From the NCBI RefSeq assembly GCF_019931575.1, contig NZ_CP082923.1:1054001-1118000 (forward strand): a stretch of 64,000 nt of DNA, given 5' to 3'. The DNA is from Caulobacter segnis (GTDB taxonomy: Bacteria; Pseudomonadota; Alphaproteobacteria; Caulobacterales; Caulobacteraceae). Positions 17,246 to 25,535 of the stretch are shown piece after piece; position 1 is the first letter of the stretch; each line of letters begins with the position of its first letter. The notes beneath the pieces are model-generated. The model was not told where the DNA came from. It worked only from the letters and a program-made list of their open reading frames with translations, and did not search any database. A program made the translations under genes and the position numbers.

Positions 17246-18826
17246 ATGACCGACACCAATCCGAACGCCATCAGGAAGATCGTCATCGTCGGCGGCGGCT
17301 CGGCCGGCTGGATCTGCGCCGCGATGCTGTCGCACTTCTTCCAGAAGCGCGGGCCCCAGAACGGCTGCGAGATCGAGCTGATCGAGAGCGAGCAGATCGG
17401 CACCGTCGGGGTGGGCGAGTCGACCATCCCGCCGTTCCTGCAACTGATCGCCAGCCTGGGCCTGGACGAGCGCGAGTTCATCCAGGCGACGCAGGCCAGC
17501 TTCAAGCTGGCCATCCGCTTCGAGAACTGGCGCAAGAAGGACGAGGTCTACTACCACCCCTTCGGCCAGATCGGCGGTCCGATCGGCCCGCACGAGTTCT
17601 ACCAGTGCTGGCTGCGGGCCAAGGCCAACGGCCACCCGTCGGGCCTACAGGACTTCGCCCCCGCCACGGTCATGGCCGACCAGTGGAAGTTCATGCTGCC
17701 GAACAATCTGCAGAAGACCCTGCTGTCGAACGCCAGCTACGCCCTGCACATCGACGCCAACCTGGTGGCCAAGTTCCTGCGCAAGTTCTCCGAGGACCGG
17801 GGCGTCAAGCGCGTCGAGGGCATCGTCGACCAGGTCGTCACCCGCAACGACGGCACGATCGAGAAGGTCATCCTGCAGAACGGCCACGAGGCCGCCGGCG
17901 ACCTCTTCATCGACTGCTCGGGCTTCCGCTCGATCCTGAACGGCAAGGCCATGGACACGCCGTTCCTGGACTGGTCCGACGTGCTGCTGAACGACCGGGC
18001 CATCACCGTCCAGACCGAGAACGTCCGCCAGCCGCATCCCTACACCCTGGCCGCCGCCCAGGACTTCGGCTGGCGCTGGCGCATCCCGCTGCAGCATCGC
18101 GCGGGCAACGGCTACGTGTTCTGCTCCAAGTACATCAGCGACGACGAGGCGCGGCACGTGCTGCTCAGCCAGGTCGAGGGCGCGCCGATCACCGACACCT
18201 GGCTGGTGCCGTTCAAGACCGGCATGCGCAGCAAGCTGTGGAACAAGAACTGCGTGGCCATCGGCCTGGCCGGCGGCTTCATCGAGCCGCTGGAGTCGAC
18301 GGCTTTGCATCTGATCTATCGCGGCATGGACTTCCTGCTGCGGTTCTTCCCCGATCGCGACTTCGCCCCGTCGCTGCAGGCCGAATACAACCGCCGCATG
18401 GCCGCGGACTACGAGGAGATCCGCGACTTCATCGTGCTGCACTACTACACGACCCAGCGCGACGACACGCCGTTCTGGCGCGAGTACCAGCATGTCCAGC
18501 CGCCCGAGAGCCTGCGCCAGCGGATGGAGCTGTTCCGCGAGACGGCCACCCTGCGCGACGGCGTCGACGACATGTTCCGCGCCCCGTCCTGGCAGTCGGT
18601 GATGGAGGGCATGGGCGTGCGGCCCAAGCGCTATCAGCAGCTGGTCGACACCGCGCCGTACGAGGTGATCCGCCAGACCCTGGACGCCTCGGCCCCGATC
18701 GTGAAGCAGCAGGCGGCGGCCCTGCCGGACATCGGCGAGTTCCTGGCCAAGCATTGCCCGGCCCCGCCGCCCCCGCCGCCGCCGGAACACCGCCGCCCGA
18801 AGGCGGCGGCGCCGGCGACCGCCTAG
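17246..18826 (+). CDS. Tryptophan-halogenase-family flavoprotein (second of pair)
   Basis: 526 residues. FAD motif G-G-G-S-A-G-W at 16-22, candidate catalytic Lys87, W-R-W-R-I-P at 276-281 and E350 in E-P-L-E-S-T-A, aligned with the same features of the preceding gene, so the two are paralogues that have diverged. The C terminus carries a proline run (eight or nine prolines after C-P-A-P) and a basic/alanine tail that the first copy lacks. AGGGAG lies 7 bp before the ATG. No flavin reductase gene is visible in the window, so reduced flavin must come from elsewhere. The stop codon shares CTAG with the convergent ankyrin gene. Confidence 0.88.
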   Translation: MTDTNPNAIRKIVIVGGGSAGWICAAMLSHFFQKRGPQNGCEIELIESEQIGTVGVGESTIPPFLQLIASLGLDEREFIQATQASFKLAIRFENWRKKDEVYYHPFGQIGGPIGPHEFYQCWLRAKANGHPSGLQDFAPATVMADQWKFMLPNNLQKTLLSNASYALHIDANLVAKFLRKFSEDRGVKRVEGIVDQVVTRNDGTIEKVILQNGHEAAGDLFIDCSGFRSILNGKAMDTPFLDWSDVLLNDRAITVQTENVRQPHPYTLAAAQDFGWRWRIPLQHRAGNGYVFCSKYISDDEARHVLLSQVEGAPITDTWLVPFKTGMRSKLWNKNCVAIGLAGGFIEPLESTALHLIYRGMDFLLRFFPDRDFAPSLQAEYNRRMAADYEEIRDFIVLHYYTTQRDDTPFWREYQHVQPPESLRQRMELFRETATLRDGVDDMFRAPSWQSVMEGMGVRPKRYQQLVDTAPYEVIRQTLDASAPIVKQQAAALPDIGEFLAKHCPAPPPPPPPEHRRPKAAAPATA

Positions 18827-20481
18827 ACCGGCTTCGCCAGCAGATCGGCTGCGTCGTCCAGGCCGCGCTTGCGCGCCGCGTCGGCGGGTGTGTCGCCCTT
18901 ATCGTTGCGCCGCTTCGGGTCCGCGCCGCGCGCCAGCAGCAGGCGGGCGACGGCCACGGCGTCGTCCTCGTCGTCGGGCAGGCAGAACAACACCGTCGGC
19001 GCGTCGCCGGGCAGGACCTGGCTCACCCGCTCGGGCTCGGCGTCCAGCACGGCGGCCAGGCGGTCCAGCCGCGCCTGGCTGGCCAGGGCGCGGATGTCGC
19101 GGCTGATCGGGGCCAGGCGATCGGCGATGCGGGGCTGGCCCAGCACGACCGCCCAGCTCAGCGGCGTCCCGCCCCAGCGTCGCTCGCGGACATCGACATC
19201 GGCGCCGGCGGCCAGCAGGCGCTCGACCGCGTCCAGCGACCCCGACTGCACGGCGCGGTGCAGAGGCGTGATCCCCTCGTGGCCGGCCGCACCGACAGCG
19301 GCGCCCAGCTCCAGCAGCAGGGCCACGGCCGGCGCGTTGCCGTGCTCGGCGGCCGACAGCAGGGGGCGGGGGGAGCGCACGACCTCGGGCTGGGCGGCGA
19401 CCAGGGCCCGGGCTTGCGCCGCATCGCCGCGCGCGGCCAGGGCCTGCAACGCCTCGGCGCCGGCCAGGGCGACCGGGGCCGCGCCGTGGGCTTCCAGCAT
19501 CTCGGCCATCGCCGTGAAGCCCGACAGCCGGGCGATCGCCAGGATGGGTCGCTTCTCGTAGGCGTGCGGGGTGTTGGCGTCGGCCCCCCGTTCCAGCAGC
19601 CACTGGGCGCGCAGCAGGTGGTTCTGGCCGACCGCGTTGCCCAGCAGGTAGTTCAGCGTCGAGCAGCCCAGGTGCTCGCCCAGCCGGCCCTTGGCGATCA
19701 CCCGCCACTCATCGAGCTGGCCGGCCGCCTCGCAGTGGCGCCACAGCACGTCGTACCAGTGGGTGTCGTGGCCCACGATCGAGACGTTGTAGAGCGTCTG
19801 CAGCTCATAGGGCGTCGCGCCCGCCGCGATCAGCATCTCGACCAGGGCCTCGGCCTGCGGGTGGCTGGGCTTGGCGCCTTCGCCCAGGCCGACCGCGCCC
19901 GTCATCACCTTGAACGGATTGTCCCAGCCGTCGTTGAACGCGAAATTCGGATCGGCCCCGGCGTCCAGCAGGCGCCGGGCGATGGCCAGGCCGTTGACCG
20001 CGTCCAGCCGGCCGTAGGCGACATGGTCGAGGGCGGTCCAGCCCCGGACGGGATCGACCCGCGTCGCGGCTTGCGGATCGCGGGCCAGATGCCGCTCCAC
20101 CGTCTCGAGGTCACCGCAGGCCGCCGCCGTGAACAGGCTGTCGCGCGCCAGGTCGGGATAGCGCTTGAGGATCCGCCGGGCGATGGCCGGCTCTCCGTCC
20201 CAGCCGTGGCGCAGGATCTGTTCGATCCGCTGGCTGCGGGTCTGGCGGTCGATCGCCAGGTCGTCGAGGGCGGCCGTTAGGGCGATCCAGCTCTCCTGGC
20301 CGTATTCCAGGGCCAGGGCCTGCTGGACGTCGCGCAGGCCAGGCTCGGCCGGGGCCTTGGACCAGGCGGCCGCCAGCCGGGACCGGGCCGCGGGATCGCC
20401 GGCGCGCAGGGCCTTCAGCCACCGCTTGGCGTCCTTGCGCAGAGTGTCGAGTTGCGTTTTGGGCGTGAGCGCACGGCTCAT
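18823..20481 (-). CDS. Ankyrin-repeat protein
   Basis: 552 residues, no signal peptide. Repeats are recognisable from about residue 115 on: L-L-D-A-G-A-D-P-N, L-L-E-R-G-A-D-A-N, G-I-T-P-L-H-R-A-V-Q-S-G, L-L-A-A-G-A-D-V-D, L-L-L-A-R-G-A-D-P-K and G-D-T-P-A-D-A-A-R. The N-terminal ~100 residues are helical and basic, resembling the N-terminal region of other bacterial ankyrin proteins with a K-R-W-L-K-A-L-R start. A protein-protein interaction role in the cytosol is likely; the partner is unknown. AAGGAAGG precedes the ATG. Its stop is shared on CTAG with the halogenase gene. Confidence 0.85.
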   Translation of the reverse strand: MSRALTPKTQLDTLRKDAKRWLKALRAGDPAARSRLAAAWSKAPAEPGLRDVQQALALEYGQESWIALTAALDDLAIDRQTRSQRIEQILRHGWDGEPAIARRILKRYPDLARDSLFTAAACGDLETVERHLARDPQAATRVDPVRGWTALDHVAYGRLDAVNGLAIARRLLDAGADPNFAFNDGWDNPFKVMTGAVGLGEGAKPSHPQAEALVEMLIAAGATPYELQTLYNVSIVGHDTHWYDVLWRHCEAAGQLDEWRVIAKGRLGEHLGCSTLNYLLGNAVGQNHLLRAQWLLERGADANTPHAYEKRPILAIARLSGFTAMAEMLEAHGAAPVALAGAEALQALAARGDAAQARALVAAQPEVVRSPRPLLSAAEHGNAPAVALLLELGAAVGAAGHEGITPLHRAVQSGSLDAVERLLAAGADVDVRERRWGGTPLSWAVVLGQPRIADRLAPISRDIRALASQARLDRLAAVLDAEPERVSQVLPGDAPTVLFCLPDDEDDAVAVARLLLARGADPKRRNDKGDTPADAARKRGLDDAADLLAKPV

Positions 20482-20696
20482 GGGAAACCTTCCTTCCGAT
20501 GGCCGAACGTCCGCTTACGAAGGGCCGGAAGAAGGCTCGTAAGATACCTGGAAGGTCAGGCTGGATGGGAGCAGTCTCCCTTGCCGCGGACAGGCGGCGC
20601 TCCAGAAGCGCGCTGCCGATATCAAGAGCGCAGCGCGCCTGGCCCGTCAACCGGCGACTAGGCCGGATCGACATTTCAGCTTTGAGCCACCCAAAC

Positions 20697-20805
20697 CCGC
20701 TCATCCCCGCGAAAGCGGGGACCCAAGCAGCCTCTCAGCATGCTTTGAGCGCCGAAATTGACCCTCTAGCTCAGCTTGGGTCCCCGCTTTCGCGGGGATG
20801 AGCGG
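20697..20805. repeat. Paired inverted REP element (REPIN-like)
   Basis: Two perfect inverted 32-base arms, 20697-20728 and 20774-20805, are separated by 45 bp. Each arm contains its own palindrome CCCCGC-GAAA-GCGGGG. The arrangement of two inverted REP units is that of a REPIN. It lies in the ~370-bp gap between the ankyrin gene's start and the cyclophilin gene's end; nothing else is seen there except promoter space. A related element is at 29203-29319. Confidence 0.85.
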
Positions 20806-20849
20806 TGATAGGATGCTGAATCTAGACAGCCTTGATGAAGGTCGATCCG

Positions 20850-21452
20850 CTAGACCCGCTTCATGCTGATGATCTTGACCGGCGGGTTCAGGATCTGGCC
20901 CTTCATCGACGGGACGTTGGTCGGGCCGTCGGTGCGGCCGGCCAGGATCTTCTTCACGACGTCCATGCCCTGGACCACGTAGCCGAACACGGCGTAGCCC
21001 TGGGCCGCGTCGGACTTGCCCGGCTTGGCGTCCAGATAGGGCTGCGGGCTGGCGCAGATGAAGAAGTCGGCCGTGGCCGAGCCCGGCGCGTCGCGGCCCA
21101 TCGAGACGGCGCCGGTCGTGTGCTTGAGGCCGGTCTTCAGCGTGCTCTCGTGGGCGATCGGCGGGGCGCGGCGGGAATAGGGCTTGGGCTGGCCCTGGAT
21201 CGAACCCGCGCCCTTGGCGCCCTTGGCCCGGTTGGCGCGGAAGAACTGTCCGCCGTCGAAGCGATGCCGGTCGACATAGGCCAGGAAATTGGCCGCCGTG
21301 ATCGGGGCCTTCTTGTCCTCCAACTCGACGACGATCACGCCCTTGTCGGTCTCGATGGCCACGCGCGGCTTGCCGGCGGCGAAGGCTGGGGAGGCAGAGA
21401 GGGCGGCCAGGGCGCCGATCAGCGCGCGGCGGGCGATCTTCGAGACGGTCAT
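20850..21452 (-). CDS. Periplasmic cyclophilin-type peptidyl-prolyl isomerase
   Basis: 200 residues from the ATG at 21452 (AGGGAG 7 bp upstream). A signal peptide (R-R-A-L-I-G-A-L-A-A-L-S-A-S-P-A-F-A-A) directs it to the periplasm. The cyclophilin core follows: V-A-I-E-T-D-K-G-x-I-V-V-E-L, A-P-I-T-A-A-N-F-L-A-Y-V-D, F-D-G-G-Q-F-F-R, G-A-V-S-M-G-R-D, A-D-F-F-I-C and Y-A-V-F-G-Y-V-V-Q-G-M-D-V-V. Compared with PpiA some active-site residues differ (M-G-R-D for M-A-R). It catalyses cis-trans isomerisation of prolyl bonds during protein folding. Monocistronic. Confidence 0.9.
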   Translation of the reverse strand: MTVSKIARRALIGALAALSASPAFAAGKPRVAIETDKGVIVVELEDKKAPITAANFLAYVDRHRFDGGQFFRANRAKGAKGAGSIQGQPKPYSRRAPPIAHESTLKTGLKHTTGAVSMGRDAPGSATADFFICASPQPYLDAKPGKSDAAQGYAVFGYVVQGMDVVKKILAGRTDGPTNVPSMKGQILNPPVKIISMKRV

Positions 21453-21575
21453 GGCGGCTCCCTGGGTTCGGGTCGGTGATGGCACAACATTTCCGCGCCG
21501 TCAGCCCGGTCGCGGCCATGGCGAACGATGTTGTTCCGTGCGAGGTCTGCGGCGAGCGCCCGTTCGGAGAAGCCC

Positions 21576-21968
21576 ATGCTGTACGCCATCCTGGCCTATC
21601 ACGTCGAAGAGACGGTCCAGTCGTGGTCGCCGGACGAGGACGCGGCCCTGATGAGCGACCTCAACGAGGTCCATGATCGCCTGACGGCCAAGGGCCAGCT
21701 GGGACCGGCCGCGCGGCTGGGCGGCACCGGCGGCGGCGTCACCCTGCGCGGCCCGGGCCGGGGCTTCATCACCGACGGCCCGTTCGCCGAGACCAAGGAG
21801 CAGTTGCTGGGGTTCTATGTCGTCGATGCGGCGACCCAGGACGAGGCCGTCGACATGGCCCGGGACCTGCGCAAGGCCAATCCGACCGCCGTCTACGAGA
21901 TCCGGCCGATCCTGCTGTACCTTCCCGGCGCGCCATTTCCCGTCACCGAGGCTCCTCCGGCCGGTTGA
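21576..21968 (+). CDS. YCII / DGPF-domain protein
   Basis: 130 residues from the ATG at 21576, with GGAGA 5 bp before it; the upstream in-frame start at 21528 is not supported. The signature D-G-P-F-A-E-T-K-E-Q-L-L-G-F-Y-V-V-D is near residues 66-83, with the family's ferredoxin-like fold and an A-x-x-x-A-R-D-L helix after it. These small cytosolic proteins often accompany ECF sigma factors; their biochemistry is unresolved. Here an ECF sigma factor lies 1.9 kb downstream, beyond a transporter. Confidence 0.85.
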   Translation: MLYAILAYHVEETVQSWSPDEDAALMSDLNEVHDRLTAKGQLGPAARLGGTGGGVTLRGPGRGFITDGPFAETKEQLLGFYVVDAATQDEAVDMARDLRKANPTAVYEIRPILLYLPGAPFPVTEAPPAG

Positions 21969-22102
21969 CGCAGCGTCCCCAAGAAAAGTGACCGCTACCA
22001 GATTTCCTCGGTCGCAAGAGTCACGTTCGTCGAGTTAGGGTCTGCGCGCATTGGGGCGACCGCGGGGGACACGCGGCGCGTTTGAGGGAAGGGACTAAGC
22101 GT

Positions 22103-23770
22103 ATGGGGGCTGACAGCCAAGCCGCGACCGCGCCGACTGGACAGGGCAAGGGCCGTGACGCGCTGGTGATCGGGGCGTCTTCGCTCGGCACCGTGTTCGA
22201 GTGGTACGACTTCTATCTCTACGGCTCGCTGGCCGCGATCATCACCAATCACTTCTTTTCGGGCGTCAACGAGACGACCGGCTTCATCCTGGCGCTGCTG
22301 GCCTTCGCCGCCGGCTTCGCGATCCGGCCGCTGGGCGCGGTGATCTTCGGACGCCTGGGCGACATCTGGGGCCGCAAGAACACCTTCCTGATCACCATGC
22401 TGTTGATGGGCCTGTCGACCTTTGTCGTCGGCCTCCTGCCGTCCTACGCCCAGATCGGCGTCGCGGCCCCGATCGCCCTGGTGGTCATGCGCCTGGTCCA
22501 GGGCCTGGCCCTGGGCGGCGAGTACGGCGGCGCGGCCACCTACGTCGCCGAGCACGCCCCGGAGGGCAAGCGCGGCTTCTACACCAGCTGGATCCAGACC
22601 ACGGCGACCGTGGGCCTGTTCCTGTCGCTGGCGGTGATCCTGGTCACCCGCACCCAGCTGGGCGAGGAGCAGTTCAAGGCCTGGGGCTGGCGCATCCCGT
22701 TCCTGGTCTCGATGCTGCTGCTGGGCGTGTCGCTGTGGATCCGCCTGAAGCTGCACGAGAGCCCGACCTTCCAGAAGATGATCTCGGAAGGGAAGGGCAC
22801 CAAGAAGCCGCTCGCCGAAGCGTTCGGCAACTGGAAGAACCTCAAGGTCGTGCTGCTGTCCCTGGTCGGCCTGACCATGGGACAGGCGGTGGTCTGGTAC
22901 ACGGGCCAGTTCTACGCCCTGTTCTTCCTGGAAAAGACGCTGAAGCTGGACGGCGCCCTGTCCAACACCCTGGTGGCGGTCGCCCTGCTGATCGGCACGC
23001 CGTTCTTCGTGATCTTCGGCTGGCTGTCGGACAAGATCGGCCGCAAGCCGATCATCATCCTGGGCTGCCTGCTGGCGGCGGCGACCTATTTCCCGATCTT
23101 CAAGGGCATCACCACCTACGCCAACCCGGCCCTGGCCCATGCCGAGGCCTCGTCCCCCGTGGTGGTGTCGGCCGACCCCGCCACCTGCGCCTTCCAGTTC
23201 GACCTAATCGGCAAGGCCAAGTTCAACACGCCCTGCGACGTGGCCAAGGCCTACCTGGCCAAGGCCGGGGTCAGCTACAGCGTCCACGCCGGTTCGGCCG
23301 GCTCGCCGACCTCGGTGCAGGTGGGCGCGGTGAACCTGGACGGCTTCGATCCCAAGGGCGCGACCGGCAAGGCCTTCGCCGCCGCCCGCAAGGGCTGGGA
23401 AGGCGAGCTGGGCGACCAGCTGAAGGCCGCCGGCTATCCGGCCAAGGCCGACGCGGCGCTGGTGAACAAGCCGGCGGTCATCGGCCTGCTGGCCCTGCTG
23501 GTGATCTATGTGACCATGGTCTACGGCCCGATCGCGGCCATGCTGGTCGAGCTGTTCCCGACCCGCATCCGCTACACGGCCATGTCGCTGCCCTATCATA
23601 TCGGCAACGGCTGGTTCGGCGGCTTCCTGCCCACGACGGCCTTCGCCATCGTGGCGGCCACGGGCAACATCTACTCCGGCCTCTGGTATCCGGTGATCAT
23701 CGCCGGAGTGACCGCCGTTATCGGAGGTCTGTTCCTGAAGGATACGCGGCACAATCCGATCGAGGATTAG
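22103..23770 (+). CDS. MFS transporter, metabolite:H+ symporter (MHS) family
   Basis: 555 residues from the ATG at 22103 (AGGGA upstream); a TTG at 22082 is less likely. The N-terminal half has family motifs: F-E-W-Y-D-F-Y-L-Y-G (TM1), G-R-L-G-D-I-W-G-R-K (loop 2-3) and L-A-L-G-G-E-Y-G-G-A (TM4), typical of the ProP/ShiA/KgtP group. The C-terminal half has L-S-D-K-I-G-R-K and V-E-L-F-P-T-R-I-R-Y. Between the ninth and tenth membrane segments, residues ~345-465, is an insertion of ~120 mostly polar residues with two cysteines, unusual for the family. The substrate is unknown; organic acids or osmolytes are typical. Confidence 0.87.
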   Translation: MGADSQAATAPTGQGKGRDALVIGASSLGTVFEWYDFYLYGSLAAIITNHFFSGVNETTGFILALLAFAAGFAIRPLGAVIFGRLGDIWGRKNTFLITMLLMGLSTFVVGLLPSYAQIGVAAPIALVVMRLVQGLALGGEYGGAATYVAEHAPEGKRGFYTSWIQTTATVGLFLSLAVILVTRTQLGEEQFKAWGWRIPFLVSMLLLGVSLWIRLKLHESPTFQKMISEGKGTKKPLAEAFGNWKNLKVVLLSLVGLTMGQAVVWYTGQFYALFFLEKTLKLDGALSNTLVAVALLIGTPFFVIFGWLSDKIGRKPIIILGCLLAAATYFPIFKGITTYANPALAHAEASSPVVVSADPATCAFQFDLIGKAKFNTPCDVAKAYLAKAGVSYSVHAGSAGSPTSVQVGAVNLDGFDPKGATGKAFAAARKGWEGELGDQLKAAGYPAKADAALVNKPAVIGLLALLVIYVTMVYGPIAAMLVELFPTRIRYTAMSLPYHIGNGWFGGFLPTTAFAIVAATGNIYSGLWYPVIIAGVTAVIGGLFLKDTRHNPIED

Positions 23771-23787
23771 GCAATCGACCTTGCGCG

Positions 23788-23813
23788 ACCCGGCGACGAC
23801 GCCGTCGCCGGGT
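23788..23813. terminator. Perfect GC hairpin after the MFS gene
   Basis: ACCCGGCGACG and CGTCGCCGGGT form an 11-bp stem with a 4-base loop, 17 bp after the transporter stop. There is no T-run, so intrinsic termination is not certain; it may protect the mRNA end. Confidence 0.5.
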
Positions 23814-23861
23814 TGCCTTCCCGCCGCTAATCCGCTTGGCTGCGCGCCGAGGGGAGCGTTG

Positions 23862-24452
23862 ATGGCTCAAGACGACGAAGACAGGCGCGCCTGGTTTCGG
23901 CGGGAAATCCTGCCGCTGGAGCCGGACCTGCTGGCCTATGCCCGGCAGTTCTGCCGCGACGGACAGACCGATCCCGAGGACCTGGTCCACGAGACGTTCG
24001 CGCGCGCCATCGCCTGCAAGACCTGGCGCGAGATCGGCAATCCGGGCGCCTTCGCAACGCGCATCCTGCGCAACTGCGCCCTGGACGCGCTGCGCCGTCG
24101 CAAGGTGCTGACCATAACCGCCGTCGCCGACTTCGAGCGCATCGAGCCGATAGACGAGGCGCCCGGCGCCCACATGATGCTCGAATCACGTGAGGAACTA
24201 CGCGCCCTGGCCGACGCGATCGCGGAGCTGCCCGCGCAGTGCCGCCGCGTCTTCACGTTGAGAAAAGTTTACAGCCTCTCGCCGGACGAGATAGCGGTTA
24301 GGCTCGGCCTCTCCGTCTCAACTGTTGAGAAGCACTTGGTGAAGGGCCTCCGGTACTGTTCCGACAAGTTGGGACGTCGTATCGGGCGCAAGAGTAAGGT
24401 CGACGAAGGACGCTCATGGAGCGCGAGACGGGATCACGACGCGAAGCGGTGA
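23862..24452 (+). CDS. ECF sigma factor, FecI-like
   Basis: 196 residues from the ATG at 23862, with GGGGAG 6 bp upstream. Region 2 lies at about 25-90 (D-P-E-D-L-V-H-E-T-F-A-R-A, then F-A-T-R-I-L-R-N-C-A-L-D-A-L-R-R-R) and region 4 at about 110-165 (L-P-A-Q-C-R-R-V-F-T-L-R-K, L-S-P-D-E-I-A-V-R-L-G-L-S-V-S-T-V-E-K-H). It directs RNA polymerase to a small regulon in response to an outer-membrane signal. Its end overlaps the fecR start by 37 bp and an STN-domain receptor follows, so the three form one surface-signalling unit. Confidence 0.93.
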   Translation: MAQDDEDRRAWFRREILPLEPDLLAYARQFCRDGQTDPEDLVHETFARAIACKTWREIGNPGAFATRILRNCALDALRRRKVLTITAVADFERIEPIDEAPGAHMMLESREELRALADAIAELPAQCRRVFTLRKVYSLSPDEIAVRLGLSVSTVEKHLVKGLRYCSDKLGRRIGRKSKVDEGRSWSARRDHDAKR

Positions 24453-25423
24453 GGCAGGCGGCCGCCCTCTGGGTGGTCAAGCTTGACGACGCTTCGTGTT
24501 CCGCCGCCGACCGCGCCGCCTTCGAGGCCTGGCGCGCCGAAAGCCATGAACACGAAGCCGCCTTCGAACGCGAAGCCGTCGCCTGGGCGCGGCTCGACCG
24601 CCTGCGCGCGTTCCGGCCGGGCCTGGAGCGGCCCGATCGTGACCTGCTGGCGCCCGAACGCCGCCTGACCCTGCCCCTAATCCTGCCCAAGATCAGCCGT
24701 TCGCCCTGGGCGCGGGGCCTGGCCGCCGCCGCGGCCGTGGCCCTGACGGTGACCGGCGTCATGACCTTCGGCGGCGGCACGGCCTACGCCACCGCCATCG
24801 GCGAGCGCCGCGTGGTCGTGCTCAGCGACAACAGCCGCATCGAGCTGAACACCAACAGCAAGGTCGTCGTCCGCTATCGCCACGGCGTGCGCGAGGTGAA
24901 GCTGGTGCGCGGCGAGGCGGTGTTCGAGGCCGCCAAGGACGCGCGGCCCTTCCTGATCAAGGCCGCCGACGCGGTGATGCAGGCCGACGCCGGGGCCGAG
25001 ATGGCCGTGCGCCTGCGCTCGGACGGCGCGGCCGTGACCGTCAAGCGCGGCGCTGTCGACCTCGATCCCGAGCCCGCCGAGCGCAAGGACGAACTGCGGC
25101 TGAAGGCCGGCGTCACGGCGATCTACAGCTCGGCCGGCAGCCGCTCGCGGGCGGTTTCGGACAGCGAGATCGACCGCGCCCTGGCCTGGCGCCAGGGCGC
25201 CATCGCCCTGAACGGCCAGTCGCTGGAGCAGGCGGTGGCCGAGTTCAATCGCTACAACCGCCAGCAGATCAGCATCGTCGACCCGTCGATCTCGGGCCTG
25301 CGCCTGGCGGGCTACTTCCAGACCACCGAGCCCAAGAGCTTCGTCACCGCCGTGACCAGCGCCTTCCCGGTGCGGGCCTCGGAAGGGACCGACGGCGCGA
25401 TCCGCCTGACGCGGCGCGGGTAG
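24416..25423 (+). CDS. FecR-family anti-sigma factor
   Basis: 335 residues. N-terminal cytoplasmic part (R-Q-A-A-A-L-W-V-V-K-L-D, F-E-A-W-R-A-E-S-x-E-H-E-A-A-F: the DUF4880 sigma-binding signature), one membrane segment at about 99-118, then the periplasmic FecR domain (G-E-R-R-V-V-V-L-S-D-N-S-R-I-E-L-N-T) and a C-terminal STN-contacting region (L-N-G-Q-S-L-E-Q-A-V-A-E-F-N-R-Y-N). It holds the sigma factor inactive until the receptor is occupied. The 37-bp overlap with the sigma gene implies coupled translation. Confidence 0.93.
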   Translation: MERETGSRREAVRQAAALWVVKLDDASCSAADRAAFEAWRAESHEHEAAFEREAVAWARLDRLRAFRPGLERPDRDLLAPERRLTLPLILPKISRSPWARGLAAAAAVALTVTGVMTFGGGTAYATAIGERRVVVLSDNSRIELNTNSKVVVRYRHGVREVKLVRGEAVFEAAKDARPFLIKAADAVMQADAGAEMAVRLRSDGAAVTVKRGAVDLDPEPAERKDELRLKAGVTAIYSSAGSRSRAVSDSEIDRALAWRQGAIALNGQSLEQAVAEFNRYNRQQISIVDPSISGLRLAGYFQTTEPKSFVTAVTSAFPVRASEGTDGAIRLTRRG

Positions 25424-25535
25424 GCCGAAAAAAGTTCCTTTCCTCGATGGCGGAAAACCGACGCTACGCCGTCGGTGTCGTGAAGGCGCTCTCCCGTAGG
25501 GGATTGGAGGGGGCCGAGAGGGGTTACCAAGAAAA

